The position numbers and the translations under genes were made by a program. 64,000 nt of DNA from Terrimesophilobacter sp964651535 (GTDB taxonomy: Bacteria; Actinomycetota; Actinomycetes; Actinomycetales; Microbacteriaceae), in assembly GCA_964651535.1 (NCBI GenBank), contig CAZYYE010000002.1:186001-250000 (forward strand), written 5' to 3'. The notes under the pieces were generated by a model. That model did not search any database and was not told the origin of the DNA. It worked only from the letters and a program-made list of their open reading frames with translations. Shown one piece after another: positions 1 to 9,018 of this stretch; the first letter of the stretch is position 1, and each line of letters starts with the position of its first letter.

Positions 1-1071
1 GATCGCCGCCTGGTTCGCGCTCGCCTGGCCTCACAGGGAATCTCGGCGGCGACCGATTCGAACCCCGCCGACATCGTCCGGCGGATGACGGCGATGCAGG
101 CGCAGGATGTCCCGAGCGCGACCTGGTCGATTGGCCTCAGGAATCCGAATCTTTCGCTCGCGGACGTGAACGAAGCGTTCGCCGAGGGTTCCATCGTGCG
201 CTCCTGGCAGATGCGGGGAACGCTCCACGTTGTCGCGCCCGAGGATCTTCGCTGGATCCTTGCCGTTACCCGCGAACGGTCGGTTCGGGGCTCGCTCGCG
301 CGTCGAACGGCCCTGGGCCTCAGCGAATTAGACCTGGAGCGCGCCCGAACCGCCGCACTCACGGCGCTCTCCGGCGGGCGCGCCCTCCCCAGAACACAGT
401 TGTACCGCGCCTTCGATGACGCCGGCGTAGTCACGGCGGGCCAGCGCGGCTACCACATCCTGTGGTTTCTTTCGGTGACCGGCACCCTCGTTCTCGGCCC
501 GCCATCCGGGACGACGCAGACTTTCGCGCTCCTCGACGAATGGGCGCCCGAACAGCGAAAGCTCGAGCACGACGAAGCACTGTGCGAATTCGTGCTCCGC
601 TACTTCAACAGCCACGGGCCAGCAAGCATCCATGATTTCGCGTGGTGGTCCTCGACGACCCTCACAGAGGCCAGGGCGGGTCTCGCTCTGGCCCGGCACG
701 GGCTCGACTCGGTGGACCGCGACGGAGAGAAGCTGTATTTTGCCGCAGGCACGAATCTGAATTTGCCCCGGGACGGCGTGCGGCTGCTTCCCGGATTCGA
801 CGAGTACCTGCTCGGGTATCGCAATCGAACGCCGCAGCTTCCCGCGAATCGTGCGGACGACATCGTGCCGGGAGGCAACGGAGTGTTTTGGGGAACCGTC
901 GTGGACGACGGCATGGTCGTCGGGTCGTGGAAACGCGCGCATTCGAGATCCGGCGTCTCACCCGCCATTCGGATGTTCTCGTCGACGAGCGCTCGAATGG
1001 AGCGCGGCATCTCGCAGGCGCGGCGCGACTACTCGGAGTACGTCAACGGCGCGCACGACCGAGGTCGTTGA
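1..1071 (+). CDS. AlkZ/YcaQ-like winged-helix DNA glycosylase (HTH_42 family), 5' partial
   Basis: The reading frame is open from base 1 with no stop upstream of the first Met at 85, so the start lies outside the window; 356 residues are visible. The family (PF06224) excises bulky or crosslinked alkylated bases such as azinomycin adducts. A QAQ triplet in 'MTAMQAQD' fits the catalytic QxQ signature of AlkZ-type members, and 'SWQMRGTLHVVAP' is a typical family block. The C-terminal part has the 'LLPGFDEYLLGYRNR' segment common to these proteins. It is followed by an unrelated small membrane ORF. Family assignment is firm; the actual lesion repaired is unknown. Confidence 0.85.
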   Translation, partial: DRRLVRARLASQGISAATDSNPADIVRRMTAMQAQDVPSATWSIGLRNPNLSLADVNEAFAEGSIVRSWQMRGTLHVVAPEDLRWILAVTRERSVRGSLARRTALGLSELDLERARTAALTALSGGRALPRTQLYRAFDDAGVVTAGQRGYHILWFLSVTGTLVLGPPSGTTQTFALLDEWAPEQRKLEHDEALCEFVLRYFNSHGPASIHDFAWWSSTTLTEARAGLALARHGLDSVDRDGEKLYFAAGTNLNLPRDGVRLLPGFDEYLLGYRNRTPQLPANRADDIVPGGNGVFWGTVVDDGMVVGSWKRAHSRSGVSPAIRMFSSTSARMERGISQARRDYSEYVNGAHDRGR

Positions 1072-1200
1072 TCGAAGCCGACAGGTACGGTATCGTTCAA
1101 CTGCGCGCTGGCGTGCCCCCCCAAACAGGGTTCGCCACTGGGCACGGTTTCTGTTACCCGAACGGAAGCTTCTTCACACCCCCGGAAGGAACAACCAGCA

Positions 1201-1545
1201 ATGATTGCTGAGTTGAGCATCGCGCCCGTTTCCGGCGCCATCATCCCCCTGCCTTTCATCGTGACGCTTGCGCTCGCCGTTGCCGTACTGATCGGCATCG
1301 GCATTGCCGTCCGCAGACTTCGTGCGGCGGGCAATCTCACGATGGCGACCGCATCCACGAGCGCGGCAGCAGCTTCGTTCGTTGTCGCCGCGACTATGCT
1401 CGCGGTGGTCGCAACGGGAACCGTGTCGCCCGCGAGCGCCGCACGGGCGATTTCCCCCTCGGTGCCGGACACGGTCGCCACGCAGGATGGATTCCAGCCG
1501 ATCGTGATCGAAGATCTCGAGGGATACCAGCTCCCCACGAAGTAG
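1201..1545 (+). CDS. Small membrane protein of unknown function
   Basis: A 114-residue protein with two hydrophobic stretches, about residues 14-36 (rich in V/L/A/I) and 54-76. A GGAAGGAA Shine-Dalgarno about 10 bases before the ATG supports translation. The last 35 residues are hydrophilic and acidic and end 'EGYQLPTK'. The segment between the two helices is Ala/Ser/Thr rich. I do not recognise the family. It stands alone between the AlkZ-like gene and the oxidoreductase, 37 bp upstream of the latter, and could be cotranscribed with it. Confidence 0.6.
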   Translation: MIAELSIAPVSGAIIPLPFIVTLALAVAVLIGIGIAVRRLRAAGNLTMATASTSAAAASFVVAATMLAVVATGTVSPASAARAISPSVPDTVATQDGFQPIVIEDLEGYQLPTK

Positions 1546-1582
1546 AGTTCGGCGGCCGCGGCAACCGGCGTACTGTGTTGGC

Positions 1583-2560
1583 ATGCGAGCCGTGACGATT
1601 CCCGCCCCCGGCGGCCCCGATGTCCTCCGCGTGGAAGACCGCCCGGATCCGGCACCCGGCCGAAGCGACGTGGTGATTTCGGTCGCCGCCGCCGGGGTGA
1701 ACCGAGCCGACCTCCATCAGCGCGAGGGCAACTATCCGCCGCCCGACAGGTCGCCGGACTGGCCGGGCTTGGAGGTATCAGGAACCATCGCGGCGGTGGG
1801 CGATGCCGTCGCGGACTGGAAACCGGGCGATCGGGTGTGCGCTCTTCTGCCCGGCGGCGGCTACGCTGAGCTCGCCGCGGTACCGGCCGGGCTCGTGTTG
1901 CCCGTGCCGGAAGTTGTCGACCTGACAGATGCCGCAGGGCTCCCCGAGGCGATGTGCACCGTCTGGTCGACCGTGTTCATGAGCGCTGACCTGCGCTCCG
2001 GCGAGACGCTTCTCGTGCACGGCGGTTCAGGGGGCATCGGCACCATGGCGATCCAGCTCGCTCGGGCAATCGGGTGCCGCGTTGCCGTCACCGCGGGAAC
2101 CGATGAGAAACTCGAGGCATGCCGGGCCCTCGGCGCCGACATTCTCATCAACTATCGAGATCAGGACTTTGTCGAGATCGTTCTCGCCGCAACCGACGGC
2201 CGCGGAGCGGACGTGATCCTCGACGCCATCGGCGGCGGATATCTCGACCGCAATCTTCGGGCACTCGCCCCGCACGGCCGAATCGAACTGATCGGAAACC
2301 AAAGCGGCGTGCCAGGCGAACTCAGCATCGGCAGGCTCATGGCGAAGTGGGGCACCGTTCGGGCGAGCACGTTGCGCGCGAGACCGCTCGCGAACAAGGA
2401 GAAGATCGTCGCGAGCGTACTGGCCAACGCCTGGCCTCTCGTCGCATCGAAGCAAGTGCGGCCGATCATCGATCGCAGCTTCCCGTTCGAGGAGGCTCGC
2501 CGTGCGCACGAGGCGATGGAATCCGGAGATCGAATCGGGAAACTCCTTCTCGTGCCGTGA
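1583..2560 (+). CDS. NAD(P)H-quinone oxidoreductase, zinc-independent MDR family (PIG3/QOR type)
   Basis: A 325-residue medium-chain dehydrogenase/reductase. The N-terminal GroES-like half has 'AAAGVNRADLHQREGNYPPP', typical of PIG3-type quinone oxidoreductases. The nucleotide-binding motif is seen in 'LLVHGGSGGIGTMAIQLA' near residue 145, and 'GADVILDAIGG' follows. There is no cysteine cluster for structural zinc, which argues against an alcohol dehydrogenase. It probably reduces quinones or enones with NADPH in the cytoplasm. The ATG at 1583 fits the family N-terminus ('MRAVTIPAPGGPDVLRVE'). Confidence 0.88.
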   Translation: MRAVTIPAPGGPDVLRVEDRPDPAPGRSDVVISVAAAGVNRADLHQREGNYPPPDRSPDWPGLEVSGTIAAVGDAVADWKPGDRVCALLPGGGYAELAAVPAGLVLPVPEVVDLTDAAGLPEAMCTVWSTVFMSADLRSGETLLVHGGSGGIGTMAIQLARAIGCRVAVTAGTDEKLEACRALGADILINYRDQDFVEIVLAATDGRGADVILDAIGGGYLDRNLRALAPHGRIELIGNQSGVPGELSIGRLMAKWGTVRASTLRARPLANKEKIVASVLANAWPLVASKQVRPIIDRSFPFEEARRAHEAMESGDRIGKLLLVP

Positions 2561-2608
2561 AGGATTCGAAACTGGGGGGCTCTCGCGCGCGGCCACTACG
2601 CTGACAGA

Positions 2609-3475
2609 ATGCACAGCGGGCCGCGTCGGAGTCCACCGGCGCTACTGGTGCTTTCGGCGCATCCAGGACCGAGCATCGCCGTCACCCTCGTGTGCGTCGT
2701 GTTGGGGATGGGCGCTGGACTCGAGCCCTGGCGAATCGCGGTCATCGGGTTCGCGATCCTGTTGGGCCAGTTCTCGGTCGGTCTTTCCAATGATTGGCTG
2801 GACGCCGGACGGGACCTCCAGGCGGGTCGCGCTGACAAGCCGGTAGCTCGCGGATGGGTCAGCGTGTCCTCGGCGCGCACCACGGCGCTCCTGACCGGCG
2901 CGGCGGGAATAGCCGCAACAAGTGTCCTCGGTGGCCGGGCGACCGTCGCCCACGTCCTGTTCATCGCGTCCGGCTGGACGTACAACTTCTGGCTCAAGCG
3001 CACAGCGTTATCGGTGCTGCCGTACCTGGTCGGGTTCGGCGTCCTCCCGGCAGTCGTCACGCTCGCGCAGAGCACCCCGATGCTTCCGAGGCTCTGGGTC
3101 GTTTCGGCTGGGGCACTTCTCGGCGTTGCCGCCCACTTCGCGAACGCACTCCCGGATCTCGACGACGACCGGTTGACGGGAGTGGTCGGGCTCCCGCACC
3201 GGCTCGGAGCGCGTACCTCGGGAATCATCACGTTCGCAGCCCTCGCCTCGGCGACGGCGCTCACCGTGAGCGGCTCGGGTTTGCCCGGAACCGGGGATTT
3301 CCGAACCGTAATTGCGTGGAGCACCCTCGGCGTCGAGGCGCTCATCGTGGTCTGCGGAGTCGTACTCGCTGCCACGAGGCCGCCAGCTCGCCCGCTCTTT
3401 CGGCTCGTGATCCTCGGCGCTTTCGTCGCGGTGGCTTCCGTTGCGCTGGCCGGGACTCAGCTCACGGCATCCTGA
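2609..3475 (+). CDS. UbiA-family prenyltransferase
   Basis: A 288-residue integral membrane protein with about eight or nine hydrophobic segments. The first Asp-rich motif is 'SNDWLDAGRD' near residue 60 (NDxxDxxxD) and the second is 'NALPDLDDDR' near residue 180; both bind Mg-diphosphate in this superfamily. It should transfer a polyprenyl group to an aromatic or other acceptor, as in quinone, haem O or lipid synthesis, but there is no pathway gene beside it to fix the substrate. Its last 19 bases overlap the convergent DHA2 transporter. The family is clear; the substrate is unknown. Confidence 0.85.
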   Translation: MHSGPRRSPPALLVLSAHPGPSIAVTLVCVVLGMGAGLEPWRIAVIGFAILLGQFSVGLSNDWLDAGRDLQAGRADKPVARGWVSVSSARTTALLTGAAGIAATSVLGGRATVAHVLFIASGWTYNFWLKRTALSVLPYLVGFGVLPAVVTLAQSTPMLPRLWVVSAGALLGVAAHFANALPDLDDDRLTGVVGLPHRLGARTSGIITFAALASATALTVSGSGLPGTGDFRTVIAWSTLGVEALIVVCGVVLAATRPPARPLFRLVILGAFVAVASVALAGTQLTAS

Positions 3476-4887
3476 GGGTCGCCTGCGGCGGCCGCATCGG
3501 CGACAGTGTCGGACGTGTGCGGCGCGCGATCCACGTTGTTCTGAATTCCGATCGCTGAGATCACCCCTCCAGCGAAGAGAAGGGCGGCGCACACGATCAA
3601 TGCGCGGTGCAAACCGTCAACGTCGAGGCGTTCGACGACGATGATCCCGAGCATCGCCACGATCAGGAGTCCGGCGATCCGCGCAATGGCGTTGTTGACG
3701 GCGGAGCCGATTCCCGCCTGTTTCTCGCTGATCGCGCCAAGAATCGCGGAGGTGAGTGGGGCGACCGTGATCGACAGACCGAGGCCGAAGAGCATGATGC
3801 CCGGGAACAGTTGCCACCAGTAGTCGACGTCGGCGGTGACGGTGAGCATGAGCAGGTGTCCGATGCCCGCGAGGATGGGTCCGACGGTCATGAACACGCG
3901 CGGACCGTACCTGCCGGACAGGCCGCCGAAGTAGGACGACAAGAGCATGAGGATGATCGTGACCGGGAGCGCGGAAACGCCCGCGAGGGTTGCCCCCCAG
4001 CCTGCGGTCTGCTGCAGGAAGACAACCAGAATGAAACCGGACATCCCGAGCGCGCCATAGATGAAGAACGTCGCCACGTTTCCGACCGCGAAGTTGCGCA
4101 CCGTGAACAGTGCAAGAGGCATCATGGGCTGCTTCGCCGTGGCTTGCCGCCACAGGAAAGCCGCCAACGCCAGTACCCCGACGACCAGGGGAATCCAAAT
4201 GACGGGGTTCGACCAGCCGAAATTGGCTTGCTCGATGAGGGCGAACACCGGACCTCCGACCCCCGCGATCGCCAGCAATGCCCCCGCGTAATCGATCGTC
4301 ATGCTGCGATCGCGTTCACCGGTGTGCTCCACCTTCACGAGAAGGATGAGCGTGATGGCAATCGGGATGATGTTGATGCCGAACACGAACCGCCACGACA
4401 GCAAGTCGACGAATAACCCGCCGATGATCGGTCCGGCAATGAACGCGGCACTCGTCCAGGCAGTCCACGAACCGATCGCCTTTGCCTGCGGCGCTCCCCG
4501 GAATGCCGACATGATAAGGGCGAGGGAACTGGGGACGAGGAGCGCGCCCGCGACGCCCTGCAGCCCACGTCCGATGATGAGGATCTCCGCTGTCGGCGCG
4601 AGCGCGCACAGGAGGGACGTCAGACCGAAGCCCCACAGGCCCGCGCGGATGACAAAAACCCGCCCGAAGACGTCCGACAGCGAGCCTGCGACGAGGATGA
4701 GCGCGCCGAGGGTGATCAGGTAGGCGTCGACGACCCACTGCTGGGTGGAAAGCCCACCGCCGAGTTCGTCGCTGATGGCGGGGAGCGCGACGTTCACGAC
4801 GGAACCGTCGAGGAAGGCGACAAACGAGGCGAGAATCGCGATCGCGAGCACCAGACGCTGTTGGCGAGTCATGGTCTCAGTAAACAC
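3457..4887 (-). CDS. MFS transporter, DHA2 (EmrB/QacA) family, probable 14-TM drug exporter
   Basis: A 476-residue protein with about 14 hydrophobic helices. Family motifs are present: 'LDGSVVNVALPAI' in helix 1 (motif D1), 'GSLSDVFGR' in the first cytoplasmic loop (motif A), and 'AAFIAGPIIGG' in helix 5 (antiporter motif C). These point to proton-driven export of toxic or amphipathic compounds. The start is either GTG 4887 or ATG 4872; neither has a strong Shine-Dalgarno. It lies just downstream of the helicase gene (22 bp) on the same strand, so it may share its transcript. No regulator is adjacent. Confidence 0.88.
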   Translation of the reverse strand: MFTETMTRQQRLVLAIAILASFVAFLDGSVVNVALPAISDELGGGLSTQQWVVDAYLITLGALILVAGSLSDVFGRVFVIRAGLWGFGLTSLLCALAPTAEILIIGRGLQGVAGALLVPSSLALIMSAFRGAPQAKAIGSWTAWTSAAFIAGPIIGGLFVDLLSWRFVFGINIIPIAITLILLVKVEHTGERDRSMTIDYAGALLAIAGVGGPVFALIEQANFGWSNPVIWIPLVVGVLALAAFLWRQATAKQPMMPLALFTVRNFAVGNVATFFIYGALGMSGFILVVFLQQTAGWGATLAGVSALPVTIILMLLSSYFGGLSGRYGPRVFMTVGPILAGIGHLLMLTVTADVDYWWQLFPGIMLFGLGLSITVAPLTSAILGAISEKQAGIGSAVNNAIARIAGLLIVAMLGIIVVERLDVDGLHRALIVCAALLFAGGVISAIGIQNNVDRAPHTSDTVADAAAAGDPQDAVS

Positions 4888-4909
4888 CCCGCTCGGCGGG
4901 TTGCGCTCG

Positions 4910-7384
4910 TCAAAGTTCGCCCACGTCGGTGATCCGGATGACCGCTACGCCCTGCTCCGCCGATTCGGCGAGGTCGACGACGGCGGTGATCCCCCAGTCG
5001 TGGTCGCCCGCCGGGTCGGCCAGAATCTGCCGCACAGTCCAGACCTCGGGAGATTTTTCGATCATGAGCATCGCGGAGCTGCGGGCATCCGCATCCGTGC
5101 CGATGTGGTCGTGGACGGCGTAGTAGGCGTCGAGCGCTTCGCCCCAGCGTCTGGCGTCGAACCCGGATTCCGCATCGAGTTCACCCAGGGCCTCAGCATC
5201 ATCGAAGGCCGCGAGCTGGACGCGGCGGAACAGTTCATTGCGCACGAGCACCCGGAACGCGCGCTCGTTCGTGACCACGGAAGGCGGCGGTGGCGGCACG
5301 ACCGGTTCATCGTCGTGGGCGGCCCCCGGGTGGCTGAGTTCCTCCCACTCCTCCAGGAGGCTCGAATCCACTTGTCGCACGAGTTCGCCGAGCCACTCGA
5401 TGAGGTCCTGGATCTCCTCCGTCTTCGCCGACTCCGGGATGGTCTGGCGGATGGCGCGAAACGCGTCGGAAAGGTACCGCAACAGCATCCCTTCCGAGCG
5501 CGCGATCCCCTGAAAGCCGACATACTCATTGAAGGTCATGGCGTTCTCGTACAGGTCGCGCACAACCGATTTGGGGCGCAGCTCGAAGTCCGCGGCCCAC
5601 GGTTGGGATGCGCGGTAGGTTTCGAACGCGGCATCCAGCAGTTCTTCCAGCGGTTTCGGATACGTGATCGCTTCGAGCAGCTCCATGCGCTCGTCGTACT
5701 CGATGCCCTCCGCCTTCATGGCGCCGATCGCCTCGCCGCGAGCGCGGTGCTCCTGCGCGGAGAGCACAGGGCGCGGGTCCTCCAGCGTCGCCTCGATGAC
5801 GGAGATGACGTCCAACGCATAGCTTGCCGCTTGCGGATCGAGCAGGTCGATGACGGCGAGCGCGAAGGGCGAGAGCGGCTGGTTGAGGGCGAAGTTCGGC
5901 TGGAGGTCGACCGTGAGGCGGAACTCGGCACCCGCCTGCTCGACGATTCCGGCGGTGCGCAGTGTGCGGTACATCGCGAGCGCCTGGCGGGCGAGCTCGC
6001 GCTGCCGCGGCCGCGATTCGTGGTTGTCCTCCACGAGCGCGCGGACTTCCGCGAACGCGTCGCCGCCCCGGCCGATGACGTTGAGCAGCATGGCGTGACT
6101 CATTCGCATGCTGGAGACGAGCCGCTCCGGCTCGGCCGCGACGAGTCGGCTGAAACTGGGTTCCCCCCACGACACGAAACCCTCCGGCGGTTTCTTCCGC
6201 ACGATTCTCTTGAGTTTCTTTTCATCGCCGCCCGCCTTCGCGACGAGACGCGCGTTCTCGATCTCGTGCTCCGGCGCCTGAACGGCGACGGTCCCCGCGG
6301 TGTCGAAGCCGGCCCGCCCTGCACGTCCGGCGATCTGGTGGAATTCGCGCGCGTTCAGCTGGCGCATCCGCGTGCCGTCGTATTTCGTGAGTGCGGTAAG
6401 CACCACGGTGCGGATGGGCACGTTGATGCCCACCCCGAGGGTGTCCGTGCCGCAAATGACCTTCAGGAGTCCGCGCTGGGCTAGCTGCTCCACGAGCCTG
6501 CGGTACTTAGGCAGCATGCCCGCGTGGTGCACGCCGATCCCCGAGCGGATGAGCCGCGACAGGGTCTGGCCGAACTTCGTCGTGAAGCGGAAGTCGCCGA
6601 TGAGGTCTGCGATTGCATCTCTCTGCTCGCGATCGATGACCTTCACGCTCGTGAGCGCCTGCGCGCGCTCGAGGGCCGCGGCCTGCGAGAAGTGCACGAT
6701 GTAGATGGGTGCCTGGCCGGTGGACAGCAACTCCTCGACCGTTTCGTGGATGGGCGTCGTTGCGTAGTAATAGTTCAAGGGAACCGGTCTGTCGACACCG
6801 GTCACGCATGCCGTCGGCCGCCCGGTGCGTTTCGTCAGGTCCTCGGCGAGCCAGTCGACGTCCCCGAGGGTCGCGGACATGAGCAGAAATTGCGTCCGCG
6901 GCATCCGCAGGAGGGGAACCTGCCACGCCCAGCCGCGTTCGGGGTCCGCGTAGAAATGGAACTCATCCATGACCACGAGGTCGGCCGAGGTGTCTTCTCC
7001 ATGCCTCAGCGACAGGTTCGCGAGGATCTCCTGCGTGCAGCAGATGATCGGCGCCTCCGCGTTCACGCTCGAGTCGCCCGTGACCATGCCCACGTTCTCC
7101 GCGCCGAAGATGTCCACGAGGGCGAAGAATTTCTCCGACACGAGCGCCTTGATCGGGGCCGTGTAATAGCTTCTCTTTCCCGCGGCGAGCGCCGCGACGT
7201 GTACGGCGACCGCGACGAGGGACTTGCCTGTGCCGGTCGGTGTGCTCAGGATGACGTTCGCGCCCGAGACGAGCTCCATGATCGCTTCGTCCTGCGCCGG
7301 ATAGAGGGTGAAGCCTTCGGATGACGCCCAGTCGACGAACGCGGAATAGACGAGGTCCGGGTCGCCGCTGTCGGGAATCTGCAC
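4910..7384 (-). CDS. DEAD/DEAH-box helicase with DUF3516 C-terminal region
   Basis: An 824-residue superfamily 2 helicase. The Q-motif-like 'YPAQDEAI' precedes Walker A 'STPTGTGKS' (residues 47-55). Walker B is 'DEFH' at 140-143, motif III is 'LMSATLGD', and motif VI is 'HQIAGRAGRAG'. The long C-terminal part (about 400 residues), with 'KKPPEGFVSWGEPSF', matches the actinobacterial DUF3516 class. It is a probable RNA helicase; its cellular role is not established. It starts at GTG 7384 and is divergent, by only 56 bp, from the molybdopterin oxidoreductase. Confidence 0.9.
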   Translation of the reverse strand: MQIPDSGDPDLVYSAFVDWASSEGFTLYPAQDEAIMELVSGANVILSTPTGTGKSLVAVAVHVAALAAGKRSYYTAPIKALVSEKFFALVDIFGAENVGMVTGDSSVNAEAPIICCTQEILANLSLRHGEDTSADLVVMDEFHFYADPERGWAWQVPLLRMPRTQFLLMSATLGDVDWLAEDLTKRTGRPTACVTGVDRPVPLNYYYATTPIHETVEELLSTGQAPIYIVHFSQAAALERAQALTSVKVIDREQRDAIADLIGDFRFTTKFGQTLSRLIRSGIGVHHAGMLPKYRRLVEQLAQRGLLKVICGTDTLGVGINVPIRTVVLTALTKYDGTRMRQLNAREFHQIAGRAGRAGFDTAGTVAVQAPEHEIENARLVAKAGGDEKKLKRIVRKKPPEGFVSWGEPSFSRLVAAEPERLVSSMRMSHAMLLNVIGRGGDAFAEVRALVEDNHESRPRQRELARQALAMYRTLRTAGIVEQAGAEFRLTVDLQPNFALNQPLSPFALAVIDLLDPQAASYALDVISVIEATLEDPRPVLSAQEHRARGEAIGAMKAEGIEYDERMELLEAITYPKPLEELLDAAFETYRASQPWAADFELRPKSVVRDLYENAMTFNEYVGFQGIARSEGMLLRYLSDAFRAIRQTIPESAKTEEIQDLIEWLGELVRQVDSSLLEEWEELSHPGAAHDDEPVVPPPPPSVVTNERAFRVLVRNELFRRVQLAAFDDAEALGELDAESGFDARRWGEALDAYYAVHDHIGTDADARSSAMLMIEKSPEVWTVRQILADPAGDHDWGITAVVDLAESAEQGVAVIRITDVGEL

Positions 7385-7440
7385 CCGTTAACCGTCGCAC
7401 ACTCCCGGCGGGATGCCCGATCCCGACTTATGCTGAGGGG

Positions 7441-9018
7441 ATGCCCGATCAGCAGGTTGGCGCGAAACCCCGGCGGACATCCGCCGCGACGGTCCGCGCG
7501 CGCTGGCGGGCCGTGTTCGCGGGTCTCGCCGCCGTGAGCGCCGGACTGGGCGTCGCGGAGGTGCTCGCGGCGATCCTGTCGCCCACGTCGAGCCCGCTGT
7601 TCTCGGCCGGTTCCCTCGTGATCGACCTGGCGCCATCGTGGCTCAAGGAAAGCGTCATCGCCGTATTCGGAACTGCGGACAAGGCGGTGATCATCGCCTC
7701 CGTCGCACTGCTCGTCGCCGTACTTGCCGCCCTCGCCGGACTCGTCGAACGGGCAACGCCGCCCTGGGGGCGAGTCATTGTCGCGGCGGTCGGCGCGCTC
7801 GGCCTCGTCGCCGCGATGACCAGGGCAGGCTCCTTTCTCGTGTCGGCGATTCCGTCGATCGCGGCCATCCTCATCGGCGTGTGGTTGCTCGGCGCGCTCA
7901 TCCGGCGATCGGAGGCCGTCGACTCGTCGATTGGAGAGCAAAGTCAGGGAGCCTCTCGGCGCACGTTTCTCATCAATACGGGACTCGCGGCCGGGCTCGG
8001 GGTTCTCGCCACCGTCGGCGGTCGGATCGTCGCCACGGGAATTCAGGCCGTCGACTCCGCACGGCGGATGTTCACCCTGCCTCGCCCCGCCGTCGCCGCG
8101 CCGCCGATTCCTTCACGTGCGTCACTCGACATCCCGGGAATTGCGCCGCTCGTCACGAGCAACGTCGATTTCTACCGCATCGACACCGCGCTCATCGTGC
8201 CCTCGATCGACCCGGACCAATGGTCGCTGCGAATCACCGGGCTCGTCGACAATGGGGTGACCCTGACGTTCGAGGAACTTCTCGCGCTTCCCCTGGAGGA
8301 GAGCTACACGACTCTCGCGTGCGTTTCCAACCCTGTCGGCGGCGGGCTCATCGGAAATGCCCTGTGGCTCGGCTATCCGATCCGGCACCTCCTTCAAAGG
8401 GCGCGCCCGAAGGCGGGCGCGGATATGGTCCTGTCACGCAGCGCAGACGGTTTCACTGCAGGCACTCCGCTTTCGGTGCTCATGGATGACCGGAACGCAA
8501 TCCTCGCGGTCGCCATGAACGGGGTTCCTCTGCCCGCCGAGCACGGTTTCCCGGTGCGGATGGTGGTGCCGGGACTGTTCGGGTACGTTTCGGCGACGAA
8601 GTGGGTGACCGAGCTGAATGTCACGACGTTCGCGGCCGATACCGCGTACTGGACCCACCGGGGCTGGAGCGCTCTGGGCCCCGTGAAACTCTCATCACGC
8701 ATTGACACTCCTCGAGTGTCGCGCACCGTTGATGCCGGAACGGTCGTGGTTGCGGGAGTCGCGTGGTCGCAACATGTCGGAGTGTCCCGCGTCGAGGTTC
8801 GGGTTGACGACGAGCCGTGGTCGGAGGCGACGCTCGCGGACGCGATCTCCGCCGACACGTGGCGCCAGTGGTCGTTCGCGTGGGACGCGACGAGCGGGCG
8901 GCACGAACTCACGGTGCGGGCGACGGATGCCGACGGCATGGTGCAGACTGCGGCGTATGCGGATGTCGTGCCTGACGGCGCAACCGGACACCACTCCGTT
9001 GAGGTGACGGTGTCCTAG
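7441..9018 (+). CDS. Membrane-bound molybdopterin-dependent oxidoreductase (sulfite oxidase fold)
   Basis: A 525-residue protein. The N-terminal 150 residues hold about four transmembrane helices. A twin-arginine-like 'SRRTFLINTG' (Arg173-Arg174) and another hydrophobic helix follow, then the catalytic Mo-cofactor domain. The conserved cysteine that ligates Mo is in 'TTLACVSNP' (Cys294). A C-terminal Ig-like Mo-co dimerisation domain runs from about residue 425. The domain is predicted outside the membrane. The acceptor and substrate are unknown; protein methionine-sulfoxide or sulfite chemistry is possible. ATG 7441 is chosen because upstream codons give non-family sequence and a -10-like TTATGCT precedes it. 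The stop overlaps the convergent nucleoside hydrolase by 4 bp. Confidence 0.87.
   Translation: MPDQQVGAKPRRTSAATVRARWRAVFAGLAAVSAGLGVAEVLAAILSPTSSPLFSAGSLVIDLAPSWLKESVIAVFGTADKAVIIASVALLVAVLAALAGLVERATPPWGRVIVAAVGALGLVAAMTRAGSFLVSAIPSIAAILIGVWLLGALIRRSEAVDSSIGEQSQGASRRTFLINTGLAAGLGVLATVGGRIVATGIQAVDSARRMFTLPRPAVAAPPIPSRASLDIPGIAPLVTSNVDFYRIDTALIVPSIDPDQWSLRITGLVDNGVTLTFEELLALPLEESYTTLACVSNPVGGGLIGNALWLGYPIRHLLQRARPKAGADMVLSRSADGFTAGTPLSVLMDDRNAILAVAMNGVPLPAEHGFPVRMVVPGLFGYVSATKWVTELNVTTFAADTAYWTHRGWSALGPVKLSSRIDTPRVSRTVDAGTVVVAGVAWSQHVGVSRVEVRVDDEPWSEATLADAISADTWRQWSFAWDATSGRHELTVRATDADGMVQTAAYADVVPDGATGHHSVEVTVS

Noticed and set aside
4745..6484. A 579-codon plus-strand frame opposite the DUF3516 helicase
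   Set aside because: Antisense shadow; Arg/Gly/Asp-rich, no recognisable domain, and it crosses the start of the DHA2 gene.
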